A stretch of DNA of 64,000 bases from Priapulus caudatus (GCF_000485595.1 NW_014577147.1:569960-633959); one strand, 5' to 3'; positions 23,971-36,095 are shown, counted from the first letter of the stretch. Made by a program: numbers and translations. The notes: generated by a model from the sequence alone, not told the origin.

Positions 23971-25775
23971 AACGCATGCACGCACCGCCACATACGACAT
24001 CGTCCGTTGTTCAGACGATTGTTGCGTCAAGCACGCGTATACAAAATTTCCTCGGTGCTGTACAAAATCAATATCACAGGGAATATATATTCTCGTCTTC
24101 TAACTATCTTAGGTATTCGTGCTTAGCATCGCACAGTGACAGACAGCAAAAAACGGCATGCGAGTTTGGAATGGATAGGCCCAAAAAGACAGGCAGAGAA
24201 GATTGTCAGACAAAAAGCTAGTTAAGCCAGAAGAACAGACGTACGGACACAGACATCAAAAGAACGAGGAGAGCAGAGAGAGAGAGAGAAGAGAGAGGGG
24301 GGCGGGGGAGAGTGGAAGAAGCGATGTTGAGCGAGAGACAGCGCAGGCAGACACTACATAGATAGACAACTGTATAAGGCAGACCAGCGTCAGGCAGGCA
24401 GAGCAGAGAACGGAGAGAGATATCGGGCCGATCGCTATGTATATATTATATATATTAATATAATATAGTATATTAATATGAATAGATTGGCGATGAAACT
24501 AGAAGATCGGACCAGAAAATGCGATACGGACACAAAAACTGCGGCTGCCTTTTCTAATAGCGATCACTAAAGAAGATTGATTTTGTTCTTTCTGCGGAGT
24601 AATATGCTTTCGACCGCGGTACTTATATGTTGGCAGCATTATTTCTGCTCAGGAAGTTATACCGTCTATACCGCCCAGCAGACACTGAGATTTACGATGA
24701 CCTATGTTGTCAAATCATTTTGACTCGCAGAGATGACCCTTCCCCTGAAACAAGGCACTATTCATAACGCTGGGGACTTCGCAAAAGTATAATGTTATAT
24801 AACGCCGTCCTTCCTCCGTCTATCACAGTTAACCTCCCAACCACAGCCGCGCAAGCGCGCAGCGCGCGCGCGCGCCGCGTGTCGTGTGTCGTGTGTGTGT
24901 GTGTGTAGTTGTGTGGTGTGTGTGTGTGTGTGCTGTGTGTGTGTGCTCGTGTGTGTGTGTGTGTGTCCTGTGTGTGTGGCGCGCAGTGCGTGCGTGCGTG
25001 TGGCATGCTGGTGAGCCAAACCGGTTATTGATGTGGGAATGCGAATAGATTATTGGAACGGGCTTGGGAAGCCATGTGGCGCAGTAATATGCTAGGCTGT
25101 TGCGTGCCGCCCCTCACTGTGAAACATAAATGTTAACGTTGCGAGAATCAAGTGCCGCTAAAAGGTAACACAGACAACTCGGAACATTGTTTCCCGGCAT
25201 TATAGGAACCATCTACTTTAGGGCGAATTTTTTTTCTGCTGGCTTGTTAACTTTCACACGTAGTGAATTCACGACGCATAAACGGCAACTGTGTAGATGT
25301 GCATCATGCGTGGATGGCATACTATGTGCGTGCGTTGTGTATACATGTGGCGTGCCGTGCCGTGCACGCGTGAGTATGAGCATGCAAGAGGCTCCGATGG
25401 CCTGCCCTACGTGTAACAATTTCGTTGTAAATTTCTACCCCTTTTTCCCATTTCATTAATCGTAAACGGCTAGTCCAATCGTAGTCTGTCCTGCTATGCA
25501 AAATAACCTGATTATTGCCTAAAAACTTATAGATCCACCTATCACAACGACTAGACTCCTATATATCAGGCATTCCGAAATAGAACGACGCCAGCACCCC
25601 TTTCTACATGATTTTTGCTATATACTATCATATATATATATTACTATATAGTAATTATATCAATATAGCGTAGTAACGCCAGGCTGTTATTGACCGGCAA
25701 GAAGCGAGACGGTCGGCAGAATTCAGGAGGGAACGCAAGTTAATGCGAAACAGATATAATATCGTTGTTATAATC
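23971..25775 (-). repeat. Module D, copy 2 (inverted copy of 44478-46120)
   Basis: Read on the minus strand it matches 44478-46120. Shared landmarks are the cgttgttc/acaattgttgc region at the outer end, an AT-repeat, a CA/GT tract next to gggaggttaact, and ggcattccgaaatagaacgacgcc near the inner end (given in part). Substitutions and length changes in the microsatellites separate the copies. It contains GA (24275-24300), TA (24436-24480) and GT (24880-24970) tracts. No gene recognised. Confidence 0.87.
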
Positions 25776-25826
25776 GATCAATCACGGCTCATGCGCAGCG
25801 CACCCACGACACCGCCACTTCAACGC
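25776..25826. other. Short unassigned stretch before gap
   Basis: About 50 bp not shared with D1, ending at the N gap. Its origin is unknown. Confidence 0.5.
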
Positions 25827-25851
25827 NNNNNNNNNNNNNNNNNNNNNNNNN
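25827..25851. other. Assembly gap (25 N)
   Basis: The gap lies between the inner end of D2 and the first retrotransposon sequence, so it may hide a 5' LTR or be a false join. Confidence 1.
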
Positions 25852-25879
25852 TTAGCCTGCATGCAACAAGATCCACGTG

Positions 25880-26110
25880 TCAAAGCCTCACGGGAAGAGA
25901 TGCGAGAAGGGATGCAGAAAGCCTGAGGACAAGAAAGGTTAGGGGTCGTGAGGGACGGCCTGAAGGTTCAAGGGCAGGCAACATACAGCGGAGAGATGAA
26001 AGAAGAGGTCAAAGGTCGGGAGAGAGGATGCAGAATGCACCATGGCGCTCGGGAATGGCAGCCCTCCGTGCGACTAGAGCAAGGGACACCGCGTGAGCGG
26101 GTAGAATGTT
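25880..26110 (+). pseudogene. Gag-like N-terminal remnant
   Basis: In shifting frames this reads as a charged, helix-prone segment (residues such as REEMREGMQ) of the kind found at the start of many Ty3 gag proteins, which pack element RNA in virus-like particles. No major homology or zinc-knuckle motif (CCHC) was seen downstream. Assignment rests mainly on position and composition. Confidence 0.4.
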
Positions 26111-26599
26111 ATGTTTTTGCGGCGAACAGGCACAGGCAGGAGAGGATTGCCGCGACGATCGCAATACAGCAACGTTTCAGGTAATCACGCACAACGGACA
26201 GGAGCCAGTCAGCTACCGTTAAACTAGGACGGGCTAGGAAAAGAGTCGGATAGCCTGGCCCATAGTAAAGGCGGACTGAGGAGCTATTACACGAGGATCT
26301 ACTGGTTTCACACTCCTCGTCAGGCCAGGGCAAGATAAGAAGTTGAGGATGCAGGGGAAACACGTGCGAGATTTAAAATACCGATACAAACAGAGAAAAT
26401 AGTTCAGGCAAGGCTTGAAGCCGCCACGCGGATAACCTGTCATCTCCGTTGGGACCACTGCAAGTTGTCATCCCAGTGGGTGTACCTGTGAAAGTAGAGG
26501 GCATGTAAAATGAACTGTTTCAATCGACAGTGCGAGCAAGTACGACGACTGCTACAGGGGATAGGTTCAACGACATCAAAGACAGTACAGGCTTACAGC

Positions 26600-27110
26600 T
26601 GATACACGAAAAAGAGAGATCTAAAGATTGGCGAACGGCGAAAGCCGATGATAGTCCTGGGAGAGGACTTGTTGTCCGTCTAGAAATCGCCGATATGAAT
26701 AGCTAACATAGAAAAAACAATGTTATTGCACATTTAGCGAGGATTTAGAATGGATTTTGGGGGGGGGGGGGAAACTCGGACTTTCTCGTCCCGAACAATG
26801 CTATCCTGGAACGATGACCTACAGGTAATGCCTAATCACTTGACGGGAAAGAAGACTCAAGGGCGATTTTGGACAGGAGGAGAACGCAATGGGCTAGACC
26901 AGTATTACGTGGGATGGAGACGACGATTGCTGCGAGCAGCGGAAGAGATACAGAGTACCTGGAGTGGACTTATGCAGAACGACAAAGGTATCCAGGGGGA
27001 AGCAGTTAAAGCTAATGCCTATTCGCAGAATTATCAGAAGCTGGAGACACAGGGATCGGATGGAGCAGACGGTGTTTCCCGAGGGATGTGATGAAGCGCG
27101 TACCGTTGCT
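26600..27110 (+). pseudogene. Protease-to-RT linker region of pol (broken)
   Basis: Around 26630-26690 a frame reads KPMIVLGEDLLSV, which resembles the hydrophobic C-terminal strand of retroelement aspartic proteases. The active-site triad DTG/DSG was not found. A ten-plus G run at 26759-26770 lies just after. A further open stretch to 27091 ends with a phrase resembling the sequence ahead of the RT domain in Ty3 elements. Function is lost. Confidence 0.4.
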
Positions 27111-27419
27111 TATCTCTCACACAGCAGATAGGGCTACCCTGTGGTGCGAGGATCAGCAAGTGGGGGAACTCAAACCAGTGGAGGAGAGTGCAGACGCAGG
27201 CGGAACAGCAGTTAGTTGAGGCGTTCTGATGGCAGTTGGCACCGCCTAAGCTTTAGCCGACCACCTACAGAATCTGCTGGATAGGGCGGATGGAAAAGCT
27301 GCGACCGGAGCAACGCGAGGTAAAGTGGCCTGAGACCCTACATAGCTATCGAGATATCTTTCGCAGTGGGACGTGGGAGGAGGTCTCGCGAGGCGAATAT
27401 CGTGAAGCAATAATGTAAA

Positions 27420-28340
27420 TGTAGGTGATGCGCGGACCGATAAGGCAGCCGCCGCCGTCGAGTTCCGTTCACGCACGGCAATATGCGATAAGAGAGATAG
27501 CCGTACATGGTCGACGACAGGAGTAATCGCAACCAAGGAAGCGGAGCTGTGGGCTTCACCGTCGTGGTTAGTGGCCAAGAAGGATTGGAGGGTCCGATTT
27601 TGTTATCGGAGGTACCGAAGGGTCAACAGGGATCGTTTCGAAATGGACGCATGTCTCCTCTCCAAGGACAGTGGACGACCTACTCGACGCGTTGGGGCGG
27701 GAGCGTACTGGTTCGCCACAGTAGATGTAGCAGCAGGTCTACTGGCAGGTAAGAAGATGGACGAGAGGTCGGAAGGTCATGTCCACAGGAGTTCGCACGA
27801 AGGACGCTTATGTGGCGTTTCCGCGTGACTGCCGTTCGGTTGTCTGGACGGCCAGCGACCTTCAGCGATCTTGAATGGGGGCCTACGAGGCTTAATTGGG
27901 CCGGAAATGTTGAGGGTTACCTGGATTGACATTATCATCTTTGAAGACGTTCGAGCGGAGATCGTCGAGAATCTAGGAGCACAGTCGTTGGGACGCGGTG
28001 CACTGAGTCCATTGCAATTCCTAAATTATTAAGCCAGCAAAATGCCATGTTATTGCGGACGACAGTTAGAATAGCCCTAGGACACATAGTGACGGGAGGA
28101 GGAATTAGAATGTGACAGCCTAAATAGAAGCCGTTAGCAACTATTGGCCGGACACCACGACGTCCTGGTGGAGGGAGATTCGGAGTTTTTACGGCTTAGG
28201 GTCGTATTTCAGGCGATTATCACGGGGATTTTCTCGATAGCAGCGCCTCTCATCGGTCTGCACGAAAAAGGATTAGTTAGGTGGGGTAGAGGACGAGGGT
28301 AAAGAGCGTTCGGGCAGCTCAAGCGGAATCACTGACCTCG
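27420..28340 (+). pseudogene. Ty3-type reverse transcriptase, frameshifted
   Basis: Several RT blocks appear in order. The pre-palm GVIxxxxxxWASP-like block is near 27520-27570, a motif-1 region with YRRxRRVN near 27585-27620, and the palm block AYWFATVDVAAG at 27700-27738. The PFGLSGRPATF-like block follows near 27830-27860. The catalytic YxDD box at 27918-27930 is split by one extra base. The thumb/connection block, with LKPAKCH-like and GLGSYFRR words, lies near 28030-28220. The enzyme would copy element RNA to DNA in the particle. At least several indels destroy the frame. Confidence 0.88.
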
Positions 28341-28344
28341 AGCG

Positions 28345-28740
28345 CCAATGTCTAGCTTACCCGACGATCAGAGGACAAGTTCGATACTGGATACGGATGC
28401 AAGCCCAATTACAGGCTTAGGAGCTGTGACTATCGCAGGTGCAGAATGGCGAACGGAAATGGTCGCTTACGGTCATACCGGCCAGTCGGACGCTGATAAC
28501 AAGGCGCAGGCGATTGATGACCTGTACACCAAGAAGAATGTAGCAGTAGTGGTAATTCGCGTCAAGCAATACCACCATAATCTGCTGGGGGAGGCCATTC
28601 AAGATCAAGAACGCGACCGTCATGCATGCGTTGCACTTGTTAGCAATTGCAGGAACCCGGAGAGGGATTCGGTAGCGCGATGGGGATTAGCGTTATAGAT
28701 AGCATACGCGACTTTGCGAGACTCGAACATCGGAAAGACA
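28345..28740 (+). pseudogene. RNase H domain of pol, frameshifted
   Basis: An open stretch starting upstream of 28384 contains ILDTDAS (28384-28404), the first catalytic aspartate block of Ty3 RNase H. GLGAV follows, then a LLG-type block and ARWGLAL at the end. A following frame gives LEHRK (28722-28736), matching the conserved HRKG word that joins RNase H to integrase. The domain is nearly complete but the frame is broken before the linker. Confidence 0.85.
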
Positions 28741-29140
28741 GCCATACACCAGAATGCTGGATGCTATCTATCACGTCCAAAACAGTAGGGGAAATGCCGA
28801 ATGGGAGAAACCTGCCATCGACCACAGGCCATGGAACGATGGGAGCTCGGATGCCGGAGCCATGTTGCCGATAGCAGATGCAATCAGGGGAAGAGGAAAA
28901 CGGCACGCTTCAGGAGGAAGAGGAGACGCACGAGAGGAGTAGCAGGAACCACCGCTGCAGTAGGGGAGGGCCGGGATCTACATGGCAGGATATGAATACA
29001 CCCAGTCGGTAATCGCGAGGAGAGACGCGTCCTTCCATGTGAGGTCATAAGGAGCAGCTGTGCGCAGGTGTTTCAGCACGTGACCGAGGTGAGCAGCGAG
29101 AGGGAGCGCGGAGAGAATCGCGAGGGTCAAGGGTGAAGGC
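28741..29140 (+). pseudogene. Linker and remnant where integrase core should be
   Basis: Only about 400 bp lie between the HRK linker and the integrase C-terminal region. A normal HHCC zinc finger plus DDE catalytic core needs roughly 650 bp or more. The short Cys-containing linker typical of this family can be followed to about 28800. No HHCC or D,D-35-E pattern was found, so an internal deletion is the likely explanation. Confidence 0.55.
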
Positions 29141-29147
29141 ATGATGT

Positions 29148-29420
29148 ATGGACCGGCAAGAAATATTAGGTACGGTACAGGAGAAGGGGTACCTAATTGT
29201 TTTCTTCAGAAACGACAAGAGCGCGCGGTTGGGGGAGACCTTTGAGTTTGTAGAGCATGCAGGAATGGGGTCGGAGGCGAAAGCGTACTTGCCTTGGGTC
29301 TCAGAATGGAACGTGCAAGTTTGGGAAGTGCACGGAGGGCTAATTATATAGACGATGGGAGACACCGGGTCACGCCGAGTCCATTACCCATGCTTCAGTG
29401 TGGGTGATACCGAAAGGACT
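29148..29420 (+). pseudogene. Integrase C-terminal remnant
   Basis: A 67-codon open stretch (29148-29351) with RLGETFEFVEHAG resembles the helical segment that follows the integrase core in Ty3 elements. It is followed out of frame by GSRRVHY (about 29366-29386), similar to the conserved VVHxxRLKP tail of the C-terminal domain. Catalytic residues are absent. Confidence 0.55.
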
Positions 29421-31150
29421 TACAAGAGAAATATTGTCAGGCACTACCATTACCATTGCGCTACAGCAGGAACATCAAGGGGGAGAAACGGAGTAGATCC
29501 AGCATACAGCCAACGGTTCTACTTGGCCCAAACTACACGAAGGAGTAACGCAGAGATGGGTGCCTGAGGTACTTGCACGTGTCTGTTGTCGGAGGAGACT
29601 GCGAAAGGGTTGTAGGAAGGGGAGGTTAAAAACAGTCCGGATAGTAGGAGCGGATGCGGGAGTAAGGGAAGGAGAAGGCTGAGGAGAATTGAAGCGGGGG
29701 ACGAGCGAGCGTAAACCCACCACAGAGCGATGGATCTTGAGGTGGAAGAGGCCATCATTTTTATTGCTTTTGTTTGTTTGGGATTAGGTAGGACAGGGGA
29801 CGTTCATCGACGATCATTTAGGGATTTTGTTGTTTTCGGACATATTACCGGACATATGTAATATCCTTTGTAGATGTAATAGTAGTAGAGATATTCATAT
29901 TTAAGACAGAAGTTTCATTTCGCGGGTTTACACGTTGGGGGAGACGAGGCGTATCTGAGGGGCGGATACTAAAGTAGTCTGGTGAGGGAGCTTGCTGAGA
30001 GCTTGGGGGGTGTATCACGCTACAGAGTAGTAGGACTATGATCAGTGGACAAATAGGAGCTAAAACTCAGCCTTATCAAGACGAATAATAACTATATATC
30101 AGTTAAAAGAGAGGATAAGATAAGAATTGCCACATAGGGATATAGACCGCATGTAAAACCATTGACGCCTGGCGCAGCCATATTGGATCATACTGTTCTG
30201 CCGCCTGTCGGCGAAACGAGGATATTCACAAGTTACATAGAGTTTGCCTGCGCATGATGCAATAGCGGGCTTCGCGACATCGCAAAATGAGTCATCCACG
30301 GTACGGGCGGTACGACTTGCCAACGCCCTAGGGGGGCGGGGGGTGTTGCTAGCTGGCCAGGTGGGGTATTGAGACCCGGAGCTCAGGAATCTTAAGTAGC
30401 GTAGAGCAGTCTTTGACGGAATAGGTCCACCAAAGGGAGGAACGGAGAGTTGAAAGAAGGGTACCGAACGAAGAATCGCAGCGCGTAGACGGCACCGTGG
30501 TGTTTGGTTAGGTACAGTTGCCAAGGAGGAAGCGAGAAGAAGCCGAGGACGAAGACGAAGGAAGGGAGGGAGAGGAGACGAAGGACGAACGTGGGAGGAG
30601 AAAGCTAGAGAGGAAGGCGTTTCAGTATAGGTTTGTAGGTGGCGAAGGCGAGAAGAGGAAAATAGAGGGAGAAGAGGATAGACGCACAGCCTATGTCACG
30701 CGCTTAGGTGTAACCAGAGCCGAACGGGAGAGGCGAAATGAAAATACGGGCAGAGTACGGCGTTCTGGTAGATCTATGGAGCGACGGCGGAAGCGGGACG
30801 CATACCGTGGGGAGACTGCTTGGCGGGATCCACCCGCAGCAAGGACGAACGTGAGGGAGAAGAAGACGAAGCGCGGCCGACGCATCAGTATCCACGAGAT
30901 CGATAGAAAAGGCCGCTGCATATACGAATGCAGGGGGTTTAATCATCCCTTAGTGTACAACTAGTAACTGGCAAGAAGCTCTCATATATTATGTTTAACC
31001 GTTAACTGCGCCCATCTCACCGTTGCTTCGTTTTGTTTCTTATGTTCATCCTGCGTAACGGACCTGTTATTGCTACGTGCTCATTCGCCGTCCTGGCCTT
31101 AATACATCGAAGTGAGCGGACCACTGATCCCACAAACTGGACACGGCGTT
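29421..31150 (+). other. 3' non-coding region / possible LTR of the Ty3-type element
   Basis: After pol the sequence is purine-rich (29540-29760, 30500-30950). A 148-codon open frame at 30518-30964 is almost entirely Arg, Glu, Lys and Gly and reflects the purine bias; I do not call it an envelope or gag gene. The end near 31040-31150 has the look of an LTR 3' end, but no LTR pair or target duplication could be matched. Confidence 0.35.
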
Positions 31151-32830
31151 ACAAACACAACGCCTGTCGCGAACGTAGTCGTCTACCGTAGAGCGCACTA
31201 ACAATGTAGATTAGTCACAGCACAAGTTCCCTTCTCGCTTAACACTACTTTGGTCCACTGGCAAGCAAGATCAAGCCCGCCACGTACAGCACACACGCGC
31301 CCCATTGACCGTATATATATAAACGATGGCCACAGATTTACGTGGATCGGCTTAAATCGGTAGTGATGCCACAGATTACATGGCCATTGCCATTTGCCAT
31401 TTACTTGATTCTTAGTACTGTCAGCGCACGAAGGGTCGTTGTCGTCAAACAGGTTACTACAGATCATGTACCGAGGATAGTTTTACGGTTGGTTTAGTAT
31501 TATGTTATATTGTTTATATGAGGTATGTTTAGGGTCTAGGGTTATGGTTAGGGTTCGGCGTACATATCTGTAGTCTAGATGTAGTACCTGGTTGACGACA
31601 ACGTCCCCTATGAGCACTAAGTAGTAGTAGCCTATTATCTTTTAGATGATCAACAAATGACAAATGTTCGTTTGTTCCAAAGCTCCCCTCAAGATTATTG
31701 ATTATGAGTGAGTAACCAAACAGACCTCCCTGCTTACCTTATTACACAGTCAAAAACATCTTTCCTCCACTTGGGCCTGTAGCTTATAGCCTTCATCTCC
31801 TATAACACTCTGGCCAAGAACTCAAAGTACTCGGAGTGAATCCAGTACGTTTGCGTTTCAAACGGAGCCCGATCGCGCGAGTCAGTGCGGGTTTGTGAGA
31901 CGCAGCAACCGTTGGCTATCAGTTGCTGATCGAGGCGTGAACCGCGGTGGGACCGTGGGAAACTCACCGCAATGAGCACTAGGACCAGATGACGCTGGGT
32001 CAGAATTGAGATCCTAATTTAAGTGTATGCTTGCGCTTGAATTGGTAGTTCTGCATTAGAAAGGGTTTAGCAAACTCTTTGCAATTGTTAATTTCAGAAA
32101 CTAGAATCTTTTCTCGAATCCGACAGTGTAAGCGGGCTCGTCCTCAGGTGCGTTGCGCTGGGACGGCCGGGGGAAATTTTCAAAGAAAGCCTACTTTTTT
32201 CGCAATTTTTCGCAATCACAATTTGGTATTGGCTTATTTGCCCCCAGTCGAGGGGTCTATCATTCAAGCACGGTAGCGGGAGATTTACCCGGACGATATA
32301 TTTGCTAATATATTGACTAATCGTGCGTTCAATAACAACTGCAATAGTATTCATATGCACGGTTAACCATGCAGATATGTATTGCCTGATAGTTATATTA
32401 TACATTAGCTGACGTCTTTCTGATATAGATGTCTGATAACGTTTAACTCATCCTTTCACAGCACCAAGTGAAGATCTCTACAAGTAAATTGTAGGAGTTC
32501 ATCACCATAGCAAATAATTATTAGATAACCATATTAGCGTTATCCGGCGTAATATTAATTTCCTTATGTTGCTCACGCAATTTTTGAATATAATTATCAA
32601 CATGCGCTTACTTATATAAGGGAAAAGCTAGAATTAACATTAACAGAAAATAGGATCTATTATTCTTGAACTAGAAACAAACCCTAGATAAAGAATCTTA
32701 AACACTTGTCGAGATTTTGAAAATTTTTCGAAAAGTGGAATTCTTAAACTAGATAGAATTTTCCAAGAAACAAGATTAATTTTTTCTTGATATTTCAATC
32801 TATTTTCTTGATGTAAGACAAAGCTTTAGC
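31151..32830. other. Single-copy stretch with short telomere-like patch
   Basis: No recognised gene. A decayed ggttaggg-type patch sits at about 31526-31556 (gggtctagggttatggttag). The rest is AT-rich and shows no repeat shared with other parts of the window. Confidence 0.5.
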
Positions 32831-33924
32831 TTGCACGGCACTGACGGCGGGCTGGCGCATTCACGCACGCACGGCACGCGACAGCGGCGCCGCGGTTTGC
32901 CGGCCTCCCCAGTATGAAGTAAGCAGTAGATACTGCGGACACACATAGTGCTAGATCCCTCATAATGCAAAAGTGATATGATGACATTGACGCTAATGAA
33001 TCCCAAAAGGCTGAGAACGACACGGGCCGAGGTACGGCACACTAGCGGACTACGCAGAGGTGACGGAGCAAGTTGTGACTCTGTGGCGGGGAGGTGTGAG
33101 TCATCTCAACGGCACTATAAAAAATTACAGAATCTGCACTCGTGTTTAAGAAAAACTCTGTTACTCTCGAATGCCACATATGTATGAGATATAGATATAA
33201 ATGAGGCCATAATACGGGAAAGTATGTCATGCTAACATGATTTCGCTTAACAGTCAAGAAGGTTCAACTTCAACACATCAGCCCTTCGAGCTGCTGGCGA
33301 TGGGCTGGCCAATCATATTTAAGAATAATGATTTCTTACGTGTTTTAGAATTAACGCTGTAAATTATAGCCCTTTTCCCCATCAGAAGCCTTTTTTGTAT
33401 ACATAATTAAACCGCGGATAAATTAGTGGTTTACTGCCGGTTAAATTACGGAATTTTCACCAATCAAAAGCCATTGTAACATAAAACTTATATTAGTATC
33501 AACTAGCTCTTTAAAATACTAACATTGTTGACATTCAAATGGAGTATACCAAGCCATCACAGAGAAGTGAAAATAAGGCTGAAAGTGTGGCTATTAATTC
33601 GCGGGCAAGCAGTGTAAAATATGTAAACACGTCTTATGGTTAGGTAAAATCTGATAAATTAACCACGGTAAAAATAATTTAACTACGGTTAAATCTTGTT
33701 GTAACAAGACTTAGAGATTGGCTACAAAAGGCGTGGGAATTATACTCGTTGTAAACATAAATTTTGTTGAGAGTACGATGCCATGTGCCATACACGACGT
33801 TGGTCTACTCGTTCTGAGAATCTTTTTCGGTCGTACAAAGGACGAAATCATTCGTCGTGAAGTAGACTGCGTCTTGAGAAACAAACATTGGACAGACCGC
33901 TCACAATCTTGCAAATATTGATTA

Positions 33925-33962
33925 TAAATAAATAAAATAAATAAATAAATATGTATATATAG
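33925..33962 (+). repeat. (AAAT)n patch in module C
   Basis: aaataaataaat run, matched by the TTTA run at 40424-40470. Confidence 0.9.
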
Positions 33963-34687
33963 TATATACTATATGACACCTATGGCTGAGAGAGCACGGG
34001 AATGGACATCTTACCTACCCCTATAGGCGGATCAATGAGTTGATAACGGATTGATGGCTGCAGCATCGAGGTAGATTGCGTCGAGCTCGGATTCAATGGC
34101 ACGCAATGCGCTCAGCGCATGATTCAAATTCAATATGATTATGGTGAGAGGGACATCAACATAGCGTGTCTGCGACACAGGCGAAAGGGGTGTGGATGGA
34201 GAAGGGGGAGAGCGGCGTGGCCCATTCATAGCTGGGGGGCGCATGAAGGTCTCGCGAACGGGGAAAGAAGATGTGGAACGGGCGGAGCTAAGCACCAGGG
34301 CAGCAGTTACCATGACATATCGGTTCATCCGTCAACCCTACCCACAAAAACCCTGACGGAATGTTTGTAGCAATCGCCGCCCGCACGGCCATTGGCACAC
34401 AGCTGATATCGATTTTTAAATATTATAATACATATAAATTCTGCGAAGGAAAGACGACTTACGCGCGCCGCCGAGCTTGTCGGTGGGAATTACACGAGCA
34501 CTCATGACTGCTAATGCGCATGCATGCGCAAAGCGTGTACGTTCGTTCGCCGGGGTTGATAAAGTAGATACTTACATTACATCAACGCAGGAACTCACGC
34601 GTTTGGCATACTCATAATGAAGCTCAACATGATTGCTTGGCTTCTTAATTCTACCACTCGCGCACGGAGACGCGCGCACACCACACG

Positions 34688-34732
34688 AACACACACACAC
34701 ACACACACACACACCACACACACACACACAAT
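34688..34732 (+). repeat. (CA)n in module C
   Basis: acacacac run. The partner in the other arm (39708-39776) is a longer GT run. Confidence 0.95.
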
Positions 34733-34984
34733 TACCATAATAAACCCCTCTCCTACTTCTCATGCCCCATCAACCCCTATTGATCGTAGGCAGTCTGTAA
34801 ACTATTGCGCGGTGACCAGGGGTAACACGCCGCGTGCGTCATTCTGCCACGCACCCATCACCTGGCGCGTGTTACAGGGACACGAATTGGAAAATTCAGC
34901 AAATTCAGTTCAATAATAAAATTTTCTAAAAATAAAAACTCGCGTTTCGGCCTATTTTAGCTAATAATTTTCCATGCATGCGAC

Positions 34985-35245
34985 CAAATTGCCTCCTGTG
35001 CCGCGAAACCGCCGCTGTGCATGAGCCAAATTCCACTTTGCTCTACAATTGGTCGTCCGGCAACAGCAAGCGGGCGGCATGAACCTTGTGCTGCTGTAGA
35101 GCGAGTATCTTTGACGGTATTTTACAGAAAGTTAGACTAATAATAGCGCGAAAGAGAGAAGAGAAACATTAAGGACTTCGGTAGTAAAGACATTTTCATG
35201 TTTCATTTACCATCATTTTATATTGAACGTTCCAAGTGCATGTGC
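34985..35245 (-). repeat. Module F, copy 1 (inside C)
   Basis: Minus-strand copy of a sub-module found again at 39225-39470 and 41505-41790. Marked by cgttccaagtgcatg at one end and tctacaattg near the other. Confidence 0.75.
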
Positions 35246-35449
35246 TTTTACACGGTGGTAAGACTTTTAGGTGGATTACATAAGATCACATGCCGGATAC
35301 CCGAAGTAATTAATATAATTAATTCGCGTGTTATATATCGTGTGTGTTAATATTACACGCTGACGTTAACAGATTACGATGATAAGTGTTTCAGCGTGTG
35401 ACTATAGAAAAATAGATATAGTGACAGCGAGATAGAAGAGCAGACATAT

Positions 35450-35496
35450 ATCATTATATATATATATATATTATATATATTATATTAGAGAGGACG

Positions 35497-35531
<35 letters not shown>

Positions 35532-35560
35532 GGAGAGAGAGAAGAGAGGAGACGAGACGA
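35450..35560 (+). repeat. TA then GA tract at C/R2 junction
   Basis: tatatata run (35453-35485) followed by gagagaga. The left side belongs to C and the right side to R2. Confidence 0.92.
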
Positions 35561-36095
35561 AGATCGACGGAAAGAGTGAGAAAGAGGAGCCGAAAATGGC
35601 GGAGCGAAATCAAACGAAGTAAGCATGAAGAATAATCCATGGCAAGGCAATATATTATGGCCTATACTCTGTCAAATGACGCTAGAGGGCAACCCCATCG
35701 TTTTCGAGCCGTGAAGTCACGCATGCACGCCAGTTACGTTTCGCATGTCTGAGCCAGACACATCCACGCAGCACTCTATCACTATACAAGATAGGCGCCC
35801 GTGAGCATAACACTAGCTGCCAGCGCCCACTTGCTGCCTCGTACGTATCCCTCTGATTGCACGCCGCTCACAAAATTATCTACCACCGATACGCACTTGC
35901 TGTGAGCCTCTCTCACGACCTCCGTCGTGACACCGTGTCGTCGGTCAGTTAGAGATGCACTGTGTCAGCCTCTTACTCGTACTGGCACAGCGGCAATCCC
36001 TTTAGCCAGCATCTCTCCACCAGCTTACCCTCTCCCGGCAACACCTCTGAACCCCTCCCACCAGAAGCCTGTTCTCTCCATGTTTCAGCACAATT
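35495..36095 (+). repeat. Module R, copy 2
   Basis: Plus-strand partner of 6667-7185. It begins after the GA tract with aaatggcggagcgaaat and ends with catgtttcagcacaat just before satellite. With the following S63 and Q3 it forms the one complete R-S63-Q unit in the window (35495-37650, about 2.15 kb). Confidence 0.87.

Larger units (their letters stand above)
25852..31150 (+). mobile_element. Degenerate Ty3/mdg4-type LTR retrotransposon
   Basis: The plus strand carries, in order, a gag-like segment, a possible protease end, reverse transcriptase, RNase H, the linker with an HRK motif, and the integrase C-terminal region. That order is characteristic of Ty3 (Metaviridae) elements and not of Ty1/copia. 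Reading frames shift many times, so no polyprotein could be made. No 5' LTR precedes the gag-like part. A 3' LTR may lie in 29760-31150, but there is no second copy to delimit it. The GC/purine-rich composition differs from the flanking AT-rich DNA. The right boundary is approximate. Confidence 0.85.
32831..35475 (+). repeat. Module C, left arm (inverted copy of 38985-41448)
   Basis: This arm matches the minus strand of 38985-41448 almost end to end. The outer end near cactgacggcgggc pairs with 41430-41448, and the inner end near an AT tract pairs with about 39010. Landmarks include gttattatggtaatt-flanked CA/GT tracts, a (AAAT)n patch and acttcggtagtaaa. The arms differ by real substitutions as well as indels. 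A plus-strand open frame at 33718-33921 is not kept in the other arm, so no gene is called. Confidence 0.9.

Noticed and set aside
30518-30964. 148-codon highly charged frame that might be an envelope, gag or RNA-binding protein of the retrotransposon
   Set aside because: Almost only Arg, Glu, Lys and Gly, tracking a purine-rich strand. No motif, no hydrophobic segment, and no comparable gene expected there.
33718-33921. 68-codon plus-strand frame in module C with protein-like composition
   Set aside because: The inverted copy at about 40480-40680 does not preserve the frame.
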